In this document: piece after piece, positions 34,779 to 48,100 of the stretch
Numbering within the stretch: the stretch's first letter is position 1
Layout: every line of letters begins with the position of its first letter
Origin: Paracyclopina nana
Taxonomy: Eukaryota; Arthropoda; Copepoda; Cyclopoida; Cyclopettidae
Direction: 5' to 3'
Assembly: GCA_019096065.1 (NCBI GenBank)
Contig: JAGUCH010000009.1
Coordinates: forward strand, 4,412,001 to 4,476,000
DNA length: 64,000 nt
The notes under the pieces: generated by a model
What the model was told of the DNA's origin: nothing
What the model saw: the letters and a program-made list of their open reading frames with translations, nothing else
Database searches by the model: none
Made by a program: the position numbers and the translations under genes

Positions 34779-37700
34779 GCTAAGTCAGCAAAAACTCAGG
34801 CATTTCTGGGAAGTTGAGCTTAAAGCTGTCAGCTAAGTAGAACAGCTGCTATTTTTATGGATTGAATTTCATCCAAACCGAGGCTAAATGTCAACTCAAG
34901 TGGCTCGTTAGTGATACTGAAAATGACAGGAGGCTAAAATTTTCAGCTTTTTCTGTTGTAGTTGTCTTTTGTGGGAAATTGCTGGCTTGGGCATCTCCTT
35001 TGTCCCTGCTCGACAATAGATTACTCTGTCACAATGGTCTTGATCAGCTATAATGCAATTTATTTTTAGAAACCTACAACCCCCGAATTCAGGTCGAAAA
35101 AGTCAACCACGTAGTATTTCATTTCAGAAAAGAGGAAAAAGACTGAATTCTAAAAAGCTCACAAAGAAAATTCCTGATTGATGAAACCAACCACTTTTTG
35201 CTCGATCCAAAGCTACTTTCATCTCCCACAATTTTATTGATGATACTTTTTTGCATGATTAGAATGTGCTTTTAAAAGCAAGACAGCCTCACACAATTTG
35301 TTTTGTCTTTCTGAATCAGACATTCTCCGGGGAATAGTGCAAGAAGCTGGGTTTAAAATTCAAGCAGCAAACAAGGTTAAAAAGGTTATTTTTCAGGATT
35401 GGATTAAAACTCAATTTTGCAAATTGCATCAGCCATCTTAAAATGGTTCGTTACGCCGAAATTTCTGCCTTGGATTGAGATGGAAATAACAACAGCAAAG
35501 CTGTGTATGCAATTTGGGTAATTGCACTTGAAAAACTGTACGCTAGCTGCTGAGCTCATCTTACATTTGCATAGGAAATTGTTGCCCAACAATAACTCAC
35601 CTGCAAAAAAGAGAGAAAAGAAAAGAACAATTATTTGCTTGAAAATGCAGCAGCTGAATGTTTATGTTTCCTATGCACATTCATGCAGGTAATGATGCCA
35701 AGTTTGCCTTGTAATTTTAAGAGCACCAAATGAGGCCTCACAACACGAGGAGGAGAATCTCGAAAGTTCAGATTATAGACCGAGCTCAAGGTCTAGAGGT
35801 GATGACCCATGACAATTTTTATGAGCACATTATTTGCTCATGGCAAAGGTTCTGCGCCATGAAGAAAGGGGCATCAAAAACACTGCCAATTATCCTCGTT
35901 GAAGAAACTTTTTTATCATCGACATGTCATCGCCCGAGTCTAGCGTGTAATTGGCAGGAGAAACGTGATAATTAACTGATCGGCACGACTTTAGGCCTGA
36001 AAAATAGCTGGTCGACAGGGCATTTGCCAAACTTCAATTTTGTCACTTATAAAAGGTGAATATGCAGTAACTGCCCAACACCTTTTGAGACTGAGACACG
36101 TTCGCGTATCCAAACAAAATTAGCATTGGCACTCAGCTTTGATGTTTTTCGCTATTGTAGCCCTAAAATTGAGAAGCATCATCTAACCTTGAAAATTGTT
36201 CATTTTCAGTCAATTGAGCACTCTTTTTAAGGCGCGAAATGAGACCTCAGGGTGCAAAACCACACTGTTGTAGTAATGACATTACTCAGCTGTAGACTTG
36301 CCGAAACAACAACAAAGTCAAAGTCAAACTTGTCTGGAAAGTTGCAAAGATCAAAAGTGATCAAGTCATCGTGTGCTAATATTAATGCAGATTAGCTAAA
36401 AGTTATCACTCACTTTGTATGCATGAGGTTATGCAGCTGACATGGCTTGATTAGGATCTAAACGAGTTTAATCTTACAATGGAGATAAGTCCATTTTTCC
36501 GCGTTAAAGCCTTCACAAGATGTGCGCGTCATAGAATGTGCTTCACAAAAAAGATCACCAAGAGTCTGATCCATGAAAAATGAATAGTGTAACTTTAGGT
36601 TGAATCAAGCTTAAGAAAAATTCAGCTTTTCTAAGTAGCCAAACTGGGGCACCATCATTGTCCCCTTTTTGCAAATTAGACTCTACTTCTACGTACGTTC
36701 GTGGTGCTAACTTTGAATTACTGCCAGTTGAAAAGTTGGCACCATTAAAAAAGTTTGCCTATACACACACACATACAGCTAGCATCTCTCAAAATAGGCG
36801 AGGGTTTGGCCGAAAGTTTTCTGTTGTAAAAGGCCATGATTGGCCATAAAGGCCACATTGAAGGCCAAAAACACGCCCCTCTCCTTCCATTGAGTCAAGA
36901 GTCACGCGATTTCCGCTTAAACGAGGGACTTGATTAGAATCTCAATTAAAGTAGTAGCAGCAAAAAGGCTTGTGTACTAATTTAGTCAGCAAAGGCCGAA
37001 TCAGAGAGAACTTTTGTGCAATTCCAGAGTTTCTACTAATGGCTGCGGCCGAATTTCCGGACAGATTACTCCGCTTCGTGGGGCGTTTGACTTTGATCAA
37101 TTACAGTAACTGAGGGAAAAGAGCTTTCTTATAGAGTAAGGCCATTTATTTTTGCAGGGAATTCCCTGTAAGTAGATTATGGCACACAAAATGTTCTGCT
37201 TCTGCTGGTGAGCCACTAATAAAAGTTATTTCACATCAGAGCCAACTTCAAAATCTCATTAGTGAGTTCCAGTTTATTTTGGAGGAACACAGTGCGAAAG
37301 GTATACCAAGCTGAGAGTGGCTTCTGTATTTGGCACCAAGTTGGCAACCTTTTTGTCTTCTTCCAACCAACAAAAAGTTGGGTGTGATCTAATTGAAGAA
37401 CAAGGATTTGGGACAAACAAGATCGAAAGTCGTTTTTTACAAACTACACAGCAAATGTGTCTGATGTCTAACTGAGAATATATATTTTTTCAGCCTTAAA
37501 GTGATAATCATTATTTAGTGCCTAATTCTGCCATAAACCACCACATATTCCATTTAGAGGTAATTCAGGCAAGACATCTTCAACTGAATAAGGCAGGGGG
37601 TGAAATCAGAATTTTATGGTATAATGGTATAGACCCTACAATTTAAGGCAAATGTGCTCCAGAAAAAGGGGTGAGGGTACATAGGCTGGTGCTACTGCTA

Positions 37701-40700
37701 AAAGCTATAATTTTAAGGTGTGTCCCTCCACTTTTTGCATTTCATAAGGTGTCCAATTGACATGGAGACTTGTTATTACAAGCATCTTTTTGGACTCCAT
37801 ACTGGGCATGAAAATGGGGTGGATGCTCCTCCCTGTGGTGGTGGGAGATTTTGTGTCCCAATAACAATGACCTTAGACATGTAGGGAAAATGGCCCAAAT
37901 GGGCTAAGGAGGAGGTCATCTGTTAGTTATAACATCTTCCATTAATCCTTAGGTAGTTTGGAACTGCTACAGAAGCCATGTCTTTTAATACTGAAAAAGC
38001 AGCAGATGAAAAGGGCCCCTCAAGCCAATTGTCAAGTGATTTATGCAAGCTGAGTTAGCACAGTCAATTTTGGAGCTGTCTGAGATTTTTGGAGCTGATT
38101 ATAATGATGATCAAATCAGGACAGACCTCACCATTTTTGGCTGAAACCGAAGCTAAAGTGAAAATAGCCTGAGCTCCTCAAAATTAGTAGAGAAGTCATA
38201 AAAGAGAAGGGTTCGAATTTAGTCCCAGGGCATTGAAGATAAGAATCTGCCGCAGAACTGTTCCGGGCAGTGCTGCTCTCTCATTAAACTGCTTCATACT
38301 GAATGAAATTATCAGACCATTTTCTTCTAGGGTCATCAACCACGCCCTAAAAAGCTGAGCTCGGGTCACGCCTTTTTTCTGCACTACCTCAGCTGGTGCA
38401 GAGGGCCAAAATCAGCCATTAAGCCTGAGGGAAATGCAGAAAATAACTCTAGCTACTAGTTGTGCTTCTAAAAAAATTATCTTTCTAGGCCTCGCCCCAA
38501 ATTGTGTCTTTGGGTGGCAAATGAGGTCAAAATGACTGGAGGAAAAATTGATCCAGCAGCAGCGGCAGCAAGCGATAATAACAATAATAAACGGCCGGTT
38601 TGATAGGAATCTCTGACAAGTCATTTGAACTTGGGCTGAGCAAAGTTAGCATGGGGTCCTTGTAAGCCCAAAAGTTGACCACCCAGCTAATCAGTGTTCG
38701 TCCAGAGTTTTTAGATGCAAAGTATTGGAAATTGGAACAAATAGGGCCCAATTTTCACCATATGAGAAAATTGAGGAAGTTTGCCAGGATCCCTTGAAGC
38801 TATTTTGTTTTGTAGAAGTAAGCGCTTAGGAAACTTTTCTTGGTGGCATTTTGCTCCTGAGAAATTTTCCCCAGAAATAATCTCACATCATTGACTGCCT
38901 TGACAAGCCTACTGATGATCTGACATCAATCTTGCGCAAAATCTCATTTCACTGGCAATTTCACTCTCAAAACCTAATCCTACACATCTCACTTTTCTGG
39001 CTGCTACTGCAGTGCAGTGGTGGCCACAATCAGAGAGCTCCATATGAGAAAGGCTGGAAAAATGGACCTAGGAAACGCAAGATAGAGTTTTTCTTTTTCT
39101 CAACTAAGATGTCAAATTCAGAGCTTGACATTTAATTCCGAATGGCAAACTTGTCATGAGCAGCTTAATTAGCCAAAATAAAATGGCACGCCAAACGTCT
39201 CATTTTAATTTTTTGGGAGTAAAAAGAAAGCTGCCGTGAGAGCTGAAGTTGATGGCCAAGCAAGGCTGAAGCTGGCCTTTTCAACACACTAAAGCAGGGG
39301 AGCAAAAGATGATGAGATGAGCTAAGAATGGGATCAGTTGAGGATTTCACCAGGGCCCTACCAGTGCTGCCATCTGAATTCCACAATGAATGAAGAAAAA
39401 AATGTGAAGAATTAAGCTAGCCTTCACAATTCATATTGTTATTATTTTTACCATATAACATTTGAAATTCCAAAGCAGCACCAATGTGCTAAAGGAGTTT
39501 TTAGTATAGAGGTTAGCCCCCAAGCTTAGAACACATTAGGACAGCGATTTTGGCTTCAAATTGAATATTTTGTGCCAATTTATGCTAATTGGCAGAAGAA
39601 GACCTGCTTCTCTCAAGATAATTGGACTGCTTTGTGGTTGAAATATCTCACCAACCAATATGTCTTCCAACTGAGAAGCCAGTTGTTCCTCAGATAAAAA
39701 ATGATAGTCTACGTCTGACATTTCTGAGGCAATCAACAAACAACATTTTTCTTTTCTAATTAGTAGAGCCAGGATTTTTCTCTTGAAATCAAAGAAGTTT
39801 TGAAATAGTTCTGGCAAAACTTTGAGCGCCTGATTTTGTGAATCAGGAATGAACAAAAACATCACAGGCTCTGGTGGAAACTTTTTCCACCAAAACAGCT
39901 CAGAATTTATAGGAAAAAAGGGGAGAGCCAAAGACCCTCTATTTATGCAGCACACTGGGCAATCTGGCACCTAAAAGGCATCATTAGAAGAAGGCTGCAT
40001 GTGCAACCTAAAGTGTTTTTGAGCATGGCTATTTGTCATGTCAAATTATTCTAAGAACTAAAAGTGTTTGCAGTGTGAAATTGTTCCCATCTGTAGCAAA
40101 AGAGTAGCTAGGGTTGTGGAGGGAGTCCACATTTATTTGACTTTGCTCTTTTTTGGAGAATCCACTTAACTGACTGGCTGACTCATCAACTTGGAGAAAC
40201 TGAGAAGTGTGGAGAGAAATAAAATAAAAAAGTAATCTCTTAAAATGAGCAAAAAAGGAACACTTTAGTACTTTTGTTTTGACAAGGAGGAGCTACCTCA
40301 TTACATCATGGCTGACATATTCAATTTCAGAATTTTTTCCTCTCCTTTTATATTGTTGATTTGACATCAGAGCAAGCTCAGCCTTGGAATTTAAAACTAG
40401 GTCTGCAGCCAAGACACCTTTGAACCCTGTAATTTCAATCTGTTCTGAGCTTGTTCTTCATTTCCTACATTTCTAGCTGTATGCCCAGCACTGTGGGAAA
40501 TTAATGCCATGAAAAAAAGTCTACTCTCATTTGAAAAGTGGCATCCTTCTTTCAAACTGCTTAATCTTTTTCTTTGAACTTTTTTGTTGTTTCTGTCTGG
40601 TCTGACTGCCTCCTCAGAGCATTCAAGCCACAAAACACAGGGATCAAATGTTATCACCTCAAAGTTTCTGATCATCACAATTTAAGCTGCATGCTCAAAC

Positions 40701-43700
40701 TGCACAATGTTGGAATGTTTGATCATTATCTTCCGTTTGTTTGACAGCTGCTGGTAAAATTGTAAATTCACAGCGAAGCAAAGCAAAAAATTGGTAGCTC
40801 TGGCTTTTTTGTTGTCTTTCGCAGAAATTCTCAAAAATCATCTGCAAAACATCCAGTTTGCTCCAAGTTCAAGGGAAAAATGCACAAATAAAATAGTTTG
40901 AAAACTTTGTAGCAGAGACAGTCTGCATGTTTGTTTAGTTTCATAAGCTTTTTCTGTTAAAACAGACACAGAAATTTTGTTAACATTATTTTGAAGGAAT
41001 CAATTCCCTCTTAAGATGTCTGCCTGTAAAGCTATGTGGAGAAGATGTGAGGTTGACCCTTTGAAGTTTGAACAACAAGAATTTTGAAAGTTGTCTAATT
41101 AGGTTTGAGTTGGTTTTGCCAGAAGCGAAGCAAGGTTGGCACCTTGAAACCTTCTCTCAATATTAGTTGGCACATAATCCAAGCAGTGGCTCACATCGAG
41201 AGCATGAAAATGCATATTTGGTTCTACAAACCAATGCTCGTGTGCTACTCAGTAGCCGTGCAAAATGTAAGGTTCCAAGACAGCTTACTTTGTTATGCCA
41301 AATAATGAATTCAAGGAATTGAGGGGTGAAATTGACAGGAGCTCAGAAGAGTTTGACAACCTCCTAATTTCCTCCTTTTGTCATGTAGAATTTCCGCGAA
41401 AATGCGTCAGTAGCCTATTATCATGAGGAAAAGAGTGCTCACGTACCACAATATGAAGGCAAACAGTACACAATTAGGTGGGGAGCCTTGAAAAAAGTAC
41501 CATACAACTGCTATACCCATCAAATCACGATTAGGCTAATTCGGGGTAATTTTTGGTTTAACAGAGCTCATGTCAAACAGTACGAGGTTTTGTGATTCTT
41601 TCAGCAAATGTAAAGAATGTGCAGAGTTGTATTAGTAGGGAAAAAATCACGTGGCCTTCGTGTGGTAGAATAAAAGGCCTTTTCTCCTGCAAGAAGTGTT
41701 GACCTGGCCTTTTGTGAGGCGTAGGCGCCGCTATTAGCAATAATAATAATAATGCCAAGGAAAAAAGCTTTTGCACCATAATTGTTCGGTGACCATAAAA
41801 ACAGTACAAGTGCACGTACTACACACATTCACACACATGTTGATGAGATTTTTCCCCGATTCAAGTCACGCGCAGTGCAGTATCGAATTAAAACAGGTAC
41901 CAAGAAATTGGTTTCTGCAAAATGCTCCTGCTACAGATTTGTATGTATGGAAAACAGACTTGTTCCACAAATTAATTGAAAATCTCAATAATCTACCACT
42001 TTCACGCTTTGTTGTCAAGGCAAAAAATCAAATCAAAGGAGTTAAAATTGTTTACAGAAACAGCATAATTTTAATAGTCTGCTGCAGTAAGCCTCATACA
42101 TACCAAAATAATAGTAATAATAATGATGGAATTTTTATGGCCTACTTCCAGCAGCAGCTGGGCTTCGTTGTCACGTAGCACACAAGGAATTTGCTTTATT
42201 TACCGCGATCACGTCCAAAAAATGAGCATCTTTGCTAGCTCATCGAATTGGCGAAATCCGCTTTAGATGGGCGGCTGTCAGCTGCTTTCCATCCACACTC
42301 AGCAGGGTGTTTATTATTACTCAGTTTCTCCAAGCATAAAAGCAGTGCTATGAATTCGTTTGCATAAATTACATCGAGAGCTAGGTATTTTTGTTGTCAA
42401 CAATTTGTTCAGCTTTTTTATCGAGAAATGGGTTTGCAATCTGACCATTTCAAATTAGGCTTATCTGGATTTGTAGAGCCATTGCAAATATTGCTATCTT
42501 ATGTTTTGTCTGGCAAATATTTGGTCGGGTTACCAAACAGCCATAAAAATGCATCCCTTTTATGCTGGCACAACACAGTACACGAAACGGAAAGAGATAG
42601 CTGCTAATTGTGTAACGCAAAATTCATGTATTTGCTTTTGTTTGAAGAGCCACCATTAGCTAATTATCTTGAGCATCATCCTCTGCTTTTCAAATAATAC
42701 AGTGTAATATCCTTAATAGTCGAGGTCCTGACCTTCTTTGAGTTGTATGCATATTTACTGCACAAGTGAGGGCGTGAGGGTCACGTGATCCATATGTCTC
42801 GTTTAGTTGACTGATTACTCGTCTTGTGTAATAATGTGCGCAAAATAAATACATAACAAGACGAAAATATTACCTCATTTCCCTCCTCTTACAGAGTGAC
42901 TTGCAAGAAAAACTATTTCTAATTTTGACGTATAAGAATTAAGAAGTCGCAGAAGAAAATGCACAGTGTGACAAATATCATATTTCATGAATTTTATTTT
43001 ATTTCCTTTCATTAAACTTTTAAAAGGTGCAATCAGGGGAAGCCTTTCAAAAGAGCAGGGGTTGCCAAGTAATTACTTGAAATATGGCCAACAACAAATC
43101 TTGGCTGTAATAAAAGCCCAAATAATGTGACTTTGACGTGTGCAGATTTTAAAGGATCTGGGCTTTAAAGAGGAATTTTGTTTATGGAGCAAATAACTTT
43201 AGTTGACCACTAAAAGTGCACCAAAAAAGTGGAGCTCAAAACTTTTCCCTCCTTTTTGTGCTGCACAGGGAGGAACTTTCGGCATGGAGAAAAAGAGTGG
43301 TTTATGGCTTATTTTTTCCCGAGATATTTTTACACCGTGCAAAATTGCCGGCAGAAAAAGAACGCGTGCATTTTTGCCCAGTCTAGCCCATTAATGATCA
43401 CGCAATATCAAGGCTTTAAAATACGCCGTAGCACACTATCAAAATCATGTAAAAAGTTTCCCCACAAATCTTTGTGGCCCAGTGTGCATATCCCCTCTAA
43501 TTAGTGGCTATATATGAAACAAGCGAAATCGTGCCTTTCAAGTTTCACCTCACGATTTCATGCCCTTTTAAAATGATGCAGCGTAGTACACTTCATCACT
43601 GATTTTGTTTTTTCCACTCCAAGATTAATTGGCCTATCATCAAAAATGACTTCCTGCCACCTTGTCAACTCATTAATTACAAAAAGTAGGTGAAATAACA

Positions 43701-44638
43701 ATTAATTCACTGAGAGCTGAACTGAGCCCTCAACGAGATTTCGTTTTTCTTGGTCGTAAAAACACCAATAGACAAAAGTGTTATTTTGTGCAAATGTGTA
43801 TAGCATAGCAGATAATATTGAAAAAGTCAAGTTCATCTCTGCCCTATAAATACAGTCAATAACCCTGATTTTTGTCATGATTTGGACGTTGACTTTTTTT
43901 GCTTTAGATGACGCGGGCTCAAATTACGAAAGCCCCCTTTTATTCCTGATGGTCGTGTGTGCGACTCTCTCTGCTGGTCTTTATGGGCTCAGGAATAATG
44001 GCCATTTTACCCACCACACCACACCTTCTTGCGTGGGACCTTTTTCGGATTTTATCTTGAGCCCCCGTAAAATAGCTTCATTCCAGAAAAATTGGCTCTG
44101 CAGCCTCGCCAAATCTGTGACACTTTGAATATTAATCTTTGTTGTCTGCCCCTAAATAATTAGTGGAATAATAACACTACTGCATTCGCAACATGTTGTC
44201 CAAATGACACACACACACCATTTACGTGCTTCGGGGGTGAGAAACTCGACGCTAGACATCTGCAATTTGTTTCGTGCATAATTGAAAACTCTGTATTCGT
44301 TGAGACTGGGAAGAAAAAATCCTGGCGGCAGGGAAAAGTGAATTAACTCGACTGCGTAGAACCTCCCTTAAAAATTGCTTATTTTCGTAGCGTGATCAGC
44401 TATCTAAATTCTGCTGTCAGTTGAATGGGAAAAGCTGCACTCATGATGTCGTAGGCTTTATTTGCAGCTGGAGCTGAACGAAATCTGAACTGACAGCTTC
44501 ATGGCTATTTTGCATCATATATGCATACAATTGTGAGACTCTTTTGCAGAAATGCACTGAAAACTAAGATCCTTGAGCAACTCGAGATGATAAGTAATCA
44601 AGGCCCGAAAAAACCCTTTGAACTCATGATTTTCCTAC
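34779..44638. other. Intron of the large minus-strand gene; no other gene supported
   Basis: This begins immediately after the donor of the exon at 44639 and contains the ratchet point at 35601. Open frames such as 39536-39970 (minus, 144 codons), 40397-40678 (minus) and 41771-42178 (plus) lack domains and paired splice sites. Stretches around 37500-41000 are very CpG-poor. Confidence 0.55.
35561..35630 (-). other. Recursive splice site (ratchet point) at 35601|35600
   Basis: On the minus strand a pyrimidine tract of about 25 bases (RC of 35604-35628, with only two purines) ends in TTTTTTGCAG and is followed directly by GTGAGTTATT. This is the strongest of the set. A second possible donor, AAAT|GTAAGA, lies 36 bases further on (GT at 35564-35563). 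The site could therefore be defined first as a 36-base recursive exon and then removed by use of the internal donor, as known for exon-defined recursive splicing. It is 9.0 kb after the donor of the coding exon. Confidence 0.7.
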
Positions 44639-45125
44639 CTTTGCGAACGAGCTGCAAGGTCGCAGGTTCAACCGCACTTTTGTCATTGTCTTGATCTGAG
44701 GCTGATGAAGAATTGGTATTTTCCTTGGCATTGCTCTTGGAGGAGTCCACAACAACACTATTGAGAGCAGTGGCACCTCTGTGCATCAAGTTGTTTTGGT
44801 AGGGCTCTTGGTACACTGGTTGAAGCAGATCATCGTCGTCCTCAAGAGCCACCACCACTCCGTGCCTATTGACACCAGTGTGTCGAGGTCGTAACTGGTG
44901 CATGGGTGACCTCTGGCTCAGCAAGGGCGAGGTCGGATGCGAGCCGTTGTTGTACAGAGTCGAGCTGTCAGCTGAGCTCAAAGATCCGTGGTGATTATTC
45001 AGCAATCGATGATTTGGAGGGGTTAAGGTCATGTCCACTTGTTGGTATCGACCTCGACCACTGGAAGTGCCCATGGCCTCAGGGCCTGTCCTGCTGCCTC
45101 GAGGCTTACCCATGCTGCATCCACA
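44639..45125 (-). CDS. Internal coding exon of a large gene, Ser/Asn/His-rich protein
   Basis: The minus-strand exon is bounded by an acceptor with tract ACTTTCCTCTTCATATTCCAG's pyrimidines (AG at 45127-45126) and a donor CGCAAAG|GTAGGA (exon ends at 44639). It is 487 bases, entering in phase 0 and leaving in phase 1. Coding starts CGCSMGKPRGSRTG; an internal ATG at 45113 has A at -3 and G at +4, so it could also be a start. From that Met there are 158 codons. The region is low-complexity and likely disordered: SSADSSTLYNN near residues 46-56, acidic EDDDDLL at 91-97, and PVYQEPYQNN at 99-108. The acidic patch with LL fits a [DE]xxxL[LI] endosomal sorting signal, so a cytoplasmic tail of a membrane protein is possible. 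I do not recognise the family. CpG is enriched relative to the flanks. Confidence 0.82.
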
Positions 45126-48100
45126 CTGGAATATGAAGAGGAAAGTGCTATTTAATATAAGCTAAAGAGGCCACCGAAAAGAGGACGGAAGCCATGCGGT
45201 CGATTACAATTTCCTCTTGGGCATTTAATATTGCCCCTTTTTATTGACATTTAGTAGTAGTATTTTAACCTTTTCCCTGCCCATTAGGACAATCAACTGA
45301 GCAGCTCAGCCTTTTTTGCTGTTGCGTTGGGCCCAAAGATACTTATAAAAGTTGTATCGCAATGTTTAGTTTGGCATTGCCCCCCGTTGTTTTTCAAAGG
45401 ATTTTCGCAGTTGTGTTTTTGTCCAACTGTTAAAAGCTATCTAATGCATTTGCTCCTTTCAGGGAACGTAGTAGATTTTCATTCAAGGCACAAAACGAGC
45501 TCAATTCCAACATGCAGCTGCATGGCCCTATTTTGGATGCTTAAGATTCAGTGCTCATGAATTGATACGTGGAAATGCATTGCCTTGGTAGTCAAGTCAA
45601 GTTGGAGTCGAGCCTCGTTTGCCTGAAAGCAAGAGTGTGATCACCCATTGTTTTCTTCTCGTTTTTCCCATTTTCAGGCCATTGCATCCTTGCAGTTTTC
45701 TACCCTTTGTTGACTAAAGTGCCAATAGGTAAAAGCTCTTTAGGAGAGCTCCAAGGGGAGTAGCAGCAGCAGTATAGCAACAAGCAGAAAAGTAGGTGAA
45801 ATAATGGGAGACACATTTAAAGCTGCTAAACTGGGCTACGACCTTTGAGCCCCCTTTCTTCACTTTGCGTCTCGAAAAAATGAAAAAGTTTGCCTTACTG
45901 ACTTGGTCTCTCTTGTTTGTCTTTCTTCAAGAATGAGCAAACCCTCATAGGACAACTTCGGCCTTTAATAATGCCTCAAAACTGAGCACTTATGAAGTTT
46001 ACATGCATAGTTAATCAAATGGTCGTGGGCTTTGCCAATTCGCCACTAGGAAAGCCAATTTGGCTGCCAAAATATTATATTGCTTGTGTAAGCAATTTTA
46101 TTGCTGCCTCACTTGCTATCGAGAGCAAATCAGAGGAAAAAAGAAACCTCTCGAAGCTGCTACTGCTGCTACAACAATTTGCCAAAATTGGGGACCGAAA
46201 AAAGGGAGCTGGAAAATTGGACGAAGGGAAAATTGTACAGCAATCTCAAAATGTATTGCAAATAAGACATCTCCTACTGGTACTTTCCGTGGAAAACTTT
46301 CCCGAAATGGTCTCTGAGCCCTCCACCCTCAAAGTTAATATATGGAATCCTTTTTATGTCTTTTTTCCTGAATAAATTGATTTCAGCCTGTTTTGTTTAC
46401 ATCAATCCTCGATGCTCTGGTAACTCGGACGTCTCAGCTGAGTATCAAAACAAACAACAAGCGTGCAGTGCATTTAGCTGGCGTCTTTTCTCAAAATCAT
46501 TCGAAGGTAAGATCTTTTAACTTTTTTTAGAAAAATTATTCGTACGGCAGAAATGACTCAATGTTTGCCCCTTACATCGATCAAGTAACCTAAGATCGCT
46601 AAACAAACAGTCCAGTACCCGAAACCTTATATGAAATGAAAAATATTGGGATTTTGCTCTCTCTCTAAAAAAGGAGATAATTCCTATGGTCAACATTGTC
46701 TTGAAACTGTATAGTATATGGTGACAAGGTTGCTCTTTTCTCAGGAGTTGGTCAGAAAAAAGTCTCTCTTTTTTCTGTCTTCTCATCTAAAAAGAAAGCC
46801 AATTCAGTTGGAGGGTAAGGGATTTCTCCCAAGGGAGGTGGAAGCACTTTACATGCCCGCCACTTTTGTTCTATTGCAAGTCTGCTAGCAGCACTGACAG
46901 CCACATTACCACTAAAACCCCAGCTCTTTTTAATTAAAGTTCTCCTCCTTTAACTCTTAAAAATTTGGGGTGGTGAGGAGCAGATTGAGCACATTTGGTG
47001 TAATTTGAACACTCATTCATATTTCTGAATATGTGTGGTGGTGGCTTTTCCCTCCATAAAAGAGAGAGTTTTTTCCCACTGTTTTGACTTGTCTAATGAA
47101 ATGGAGCAAATCTGACAAGGCCAAAAAAATCTGTGTTCCTTTTAAATGGAAAATTCTGCCTGTTTTTCTTGCTTTCACTTTGGCTTCTTTGGACAAAGAA
47201 AAATTGATCCAAATCCATCTTCACTTGTAGGGAAGAAGAAAAAGAGCTTGTGATGTGTTTCTGTTTTCCTGGCAGGAGCAAATAGATGCACAGTGGGCAA
47301 TATTTGGCATGAAAACTGTGCCACATAGAACTGCCATTTTTTGCACATTAAGCTAAGTGGCTTTTTTTGCCTTGCACAACAATACACTAGTTGGAAAAGA
47401 TTTCTTATTTTTCATGCAGATTTCCAGTCTGTCACACAGATTCGCTGTTTAAAAGCAATGTGGCAGTTTAGCACCACCCCACTGTAAAATGGCCCATCAA
47501 GAGCATTTTAAAATGATTTATGCCAAGCCTTTTTCCCTCTGCAAAAGTCTCAATTCTGCGGCATATTTGACTGGAATGCTATTTTCAAGCCGAGGCTTAA
47601 AATTAAGTGAGATTAACCAAAAATTGGTAGAAAGTTGGCTCGTACTTAAAAGTGCTTTCATTATCATAAAAAGGCCCTCGTAGTTGGGCAACAGAAAATG
47701 GGAAAATTCCTATGAAAGTAGCTGAGATGGGGCCCTAAAAGTAGCGGTCTCCTTGATACGATTTTTGGTGTGTGCAAAACTTTTTCTAGTCTCATGAAAG
47801 TCTCTAATACTACAAGAAACTTTTTCCCATTCTTATGGGTGCTCGTACTACCATAGATGTTATGTAAAGAAGAATGAAAGGAGGAGGGAAAAACTTGGAC
47901 AATATCTTTCTTCAACACCCTTGTATGGCTATCTAGTGGAGCAGCTCTTGATTAGAGCTTCTTGATTGCTCTGTAAGTTAGCCTCTTTTCTTTTTTTAAT
48001 ATCCAGAAAAAATCTGCTAATTGCCAGCTTACCAAAAATGCAACTGGAATTTGGCTGCTCTAGACTTTCTAATTATATTTTTGCTACTAATTCCAGCATC

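Noticed and set aside
35665..35700. Plus-strand fused site (TTCATGCAG|GTAATG)
   Set aside because: Mixed-base tract and non-consensus donor. It is the best plus-strand case, and it is clearly weaker than the minus-strand set.
38190..38240. GGTTCGAATTT, a tRNA B-box-like string
   Set aside because: No A box at the right distance and no cloverleaf can be drawn.
39536..39970. 144-codon minus-strand frame with an acidic central part
   Set aside because: No flanking splice consensus or known motif. The length is expected by chance in 64 kb with six frames.
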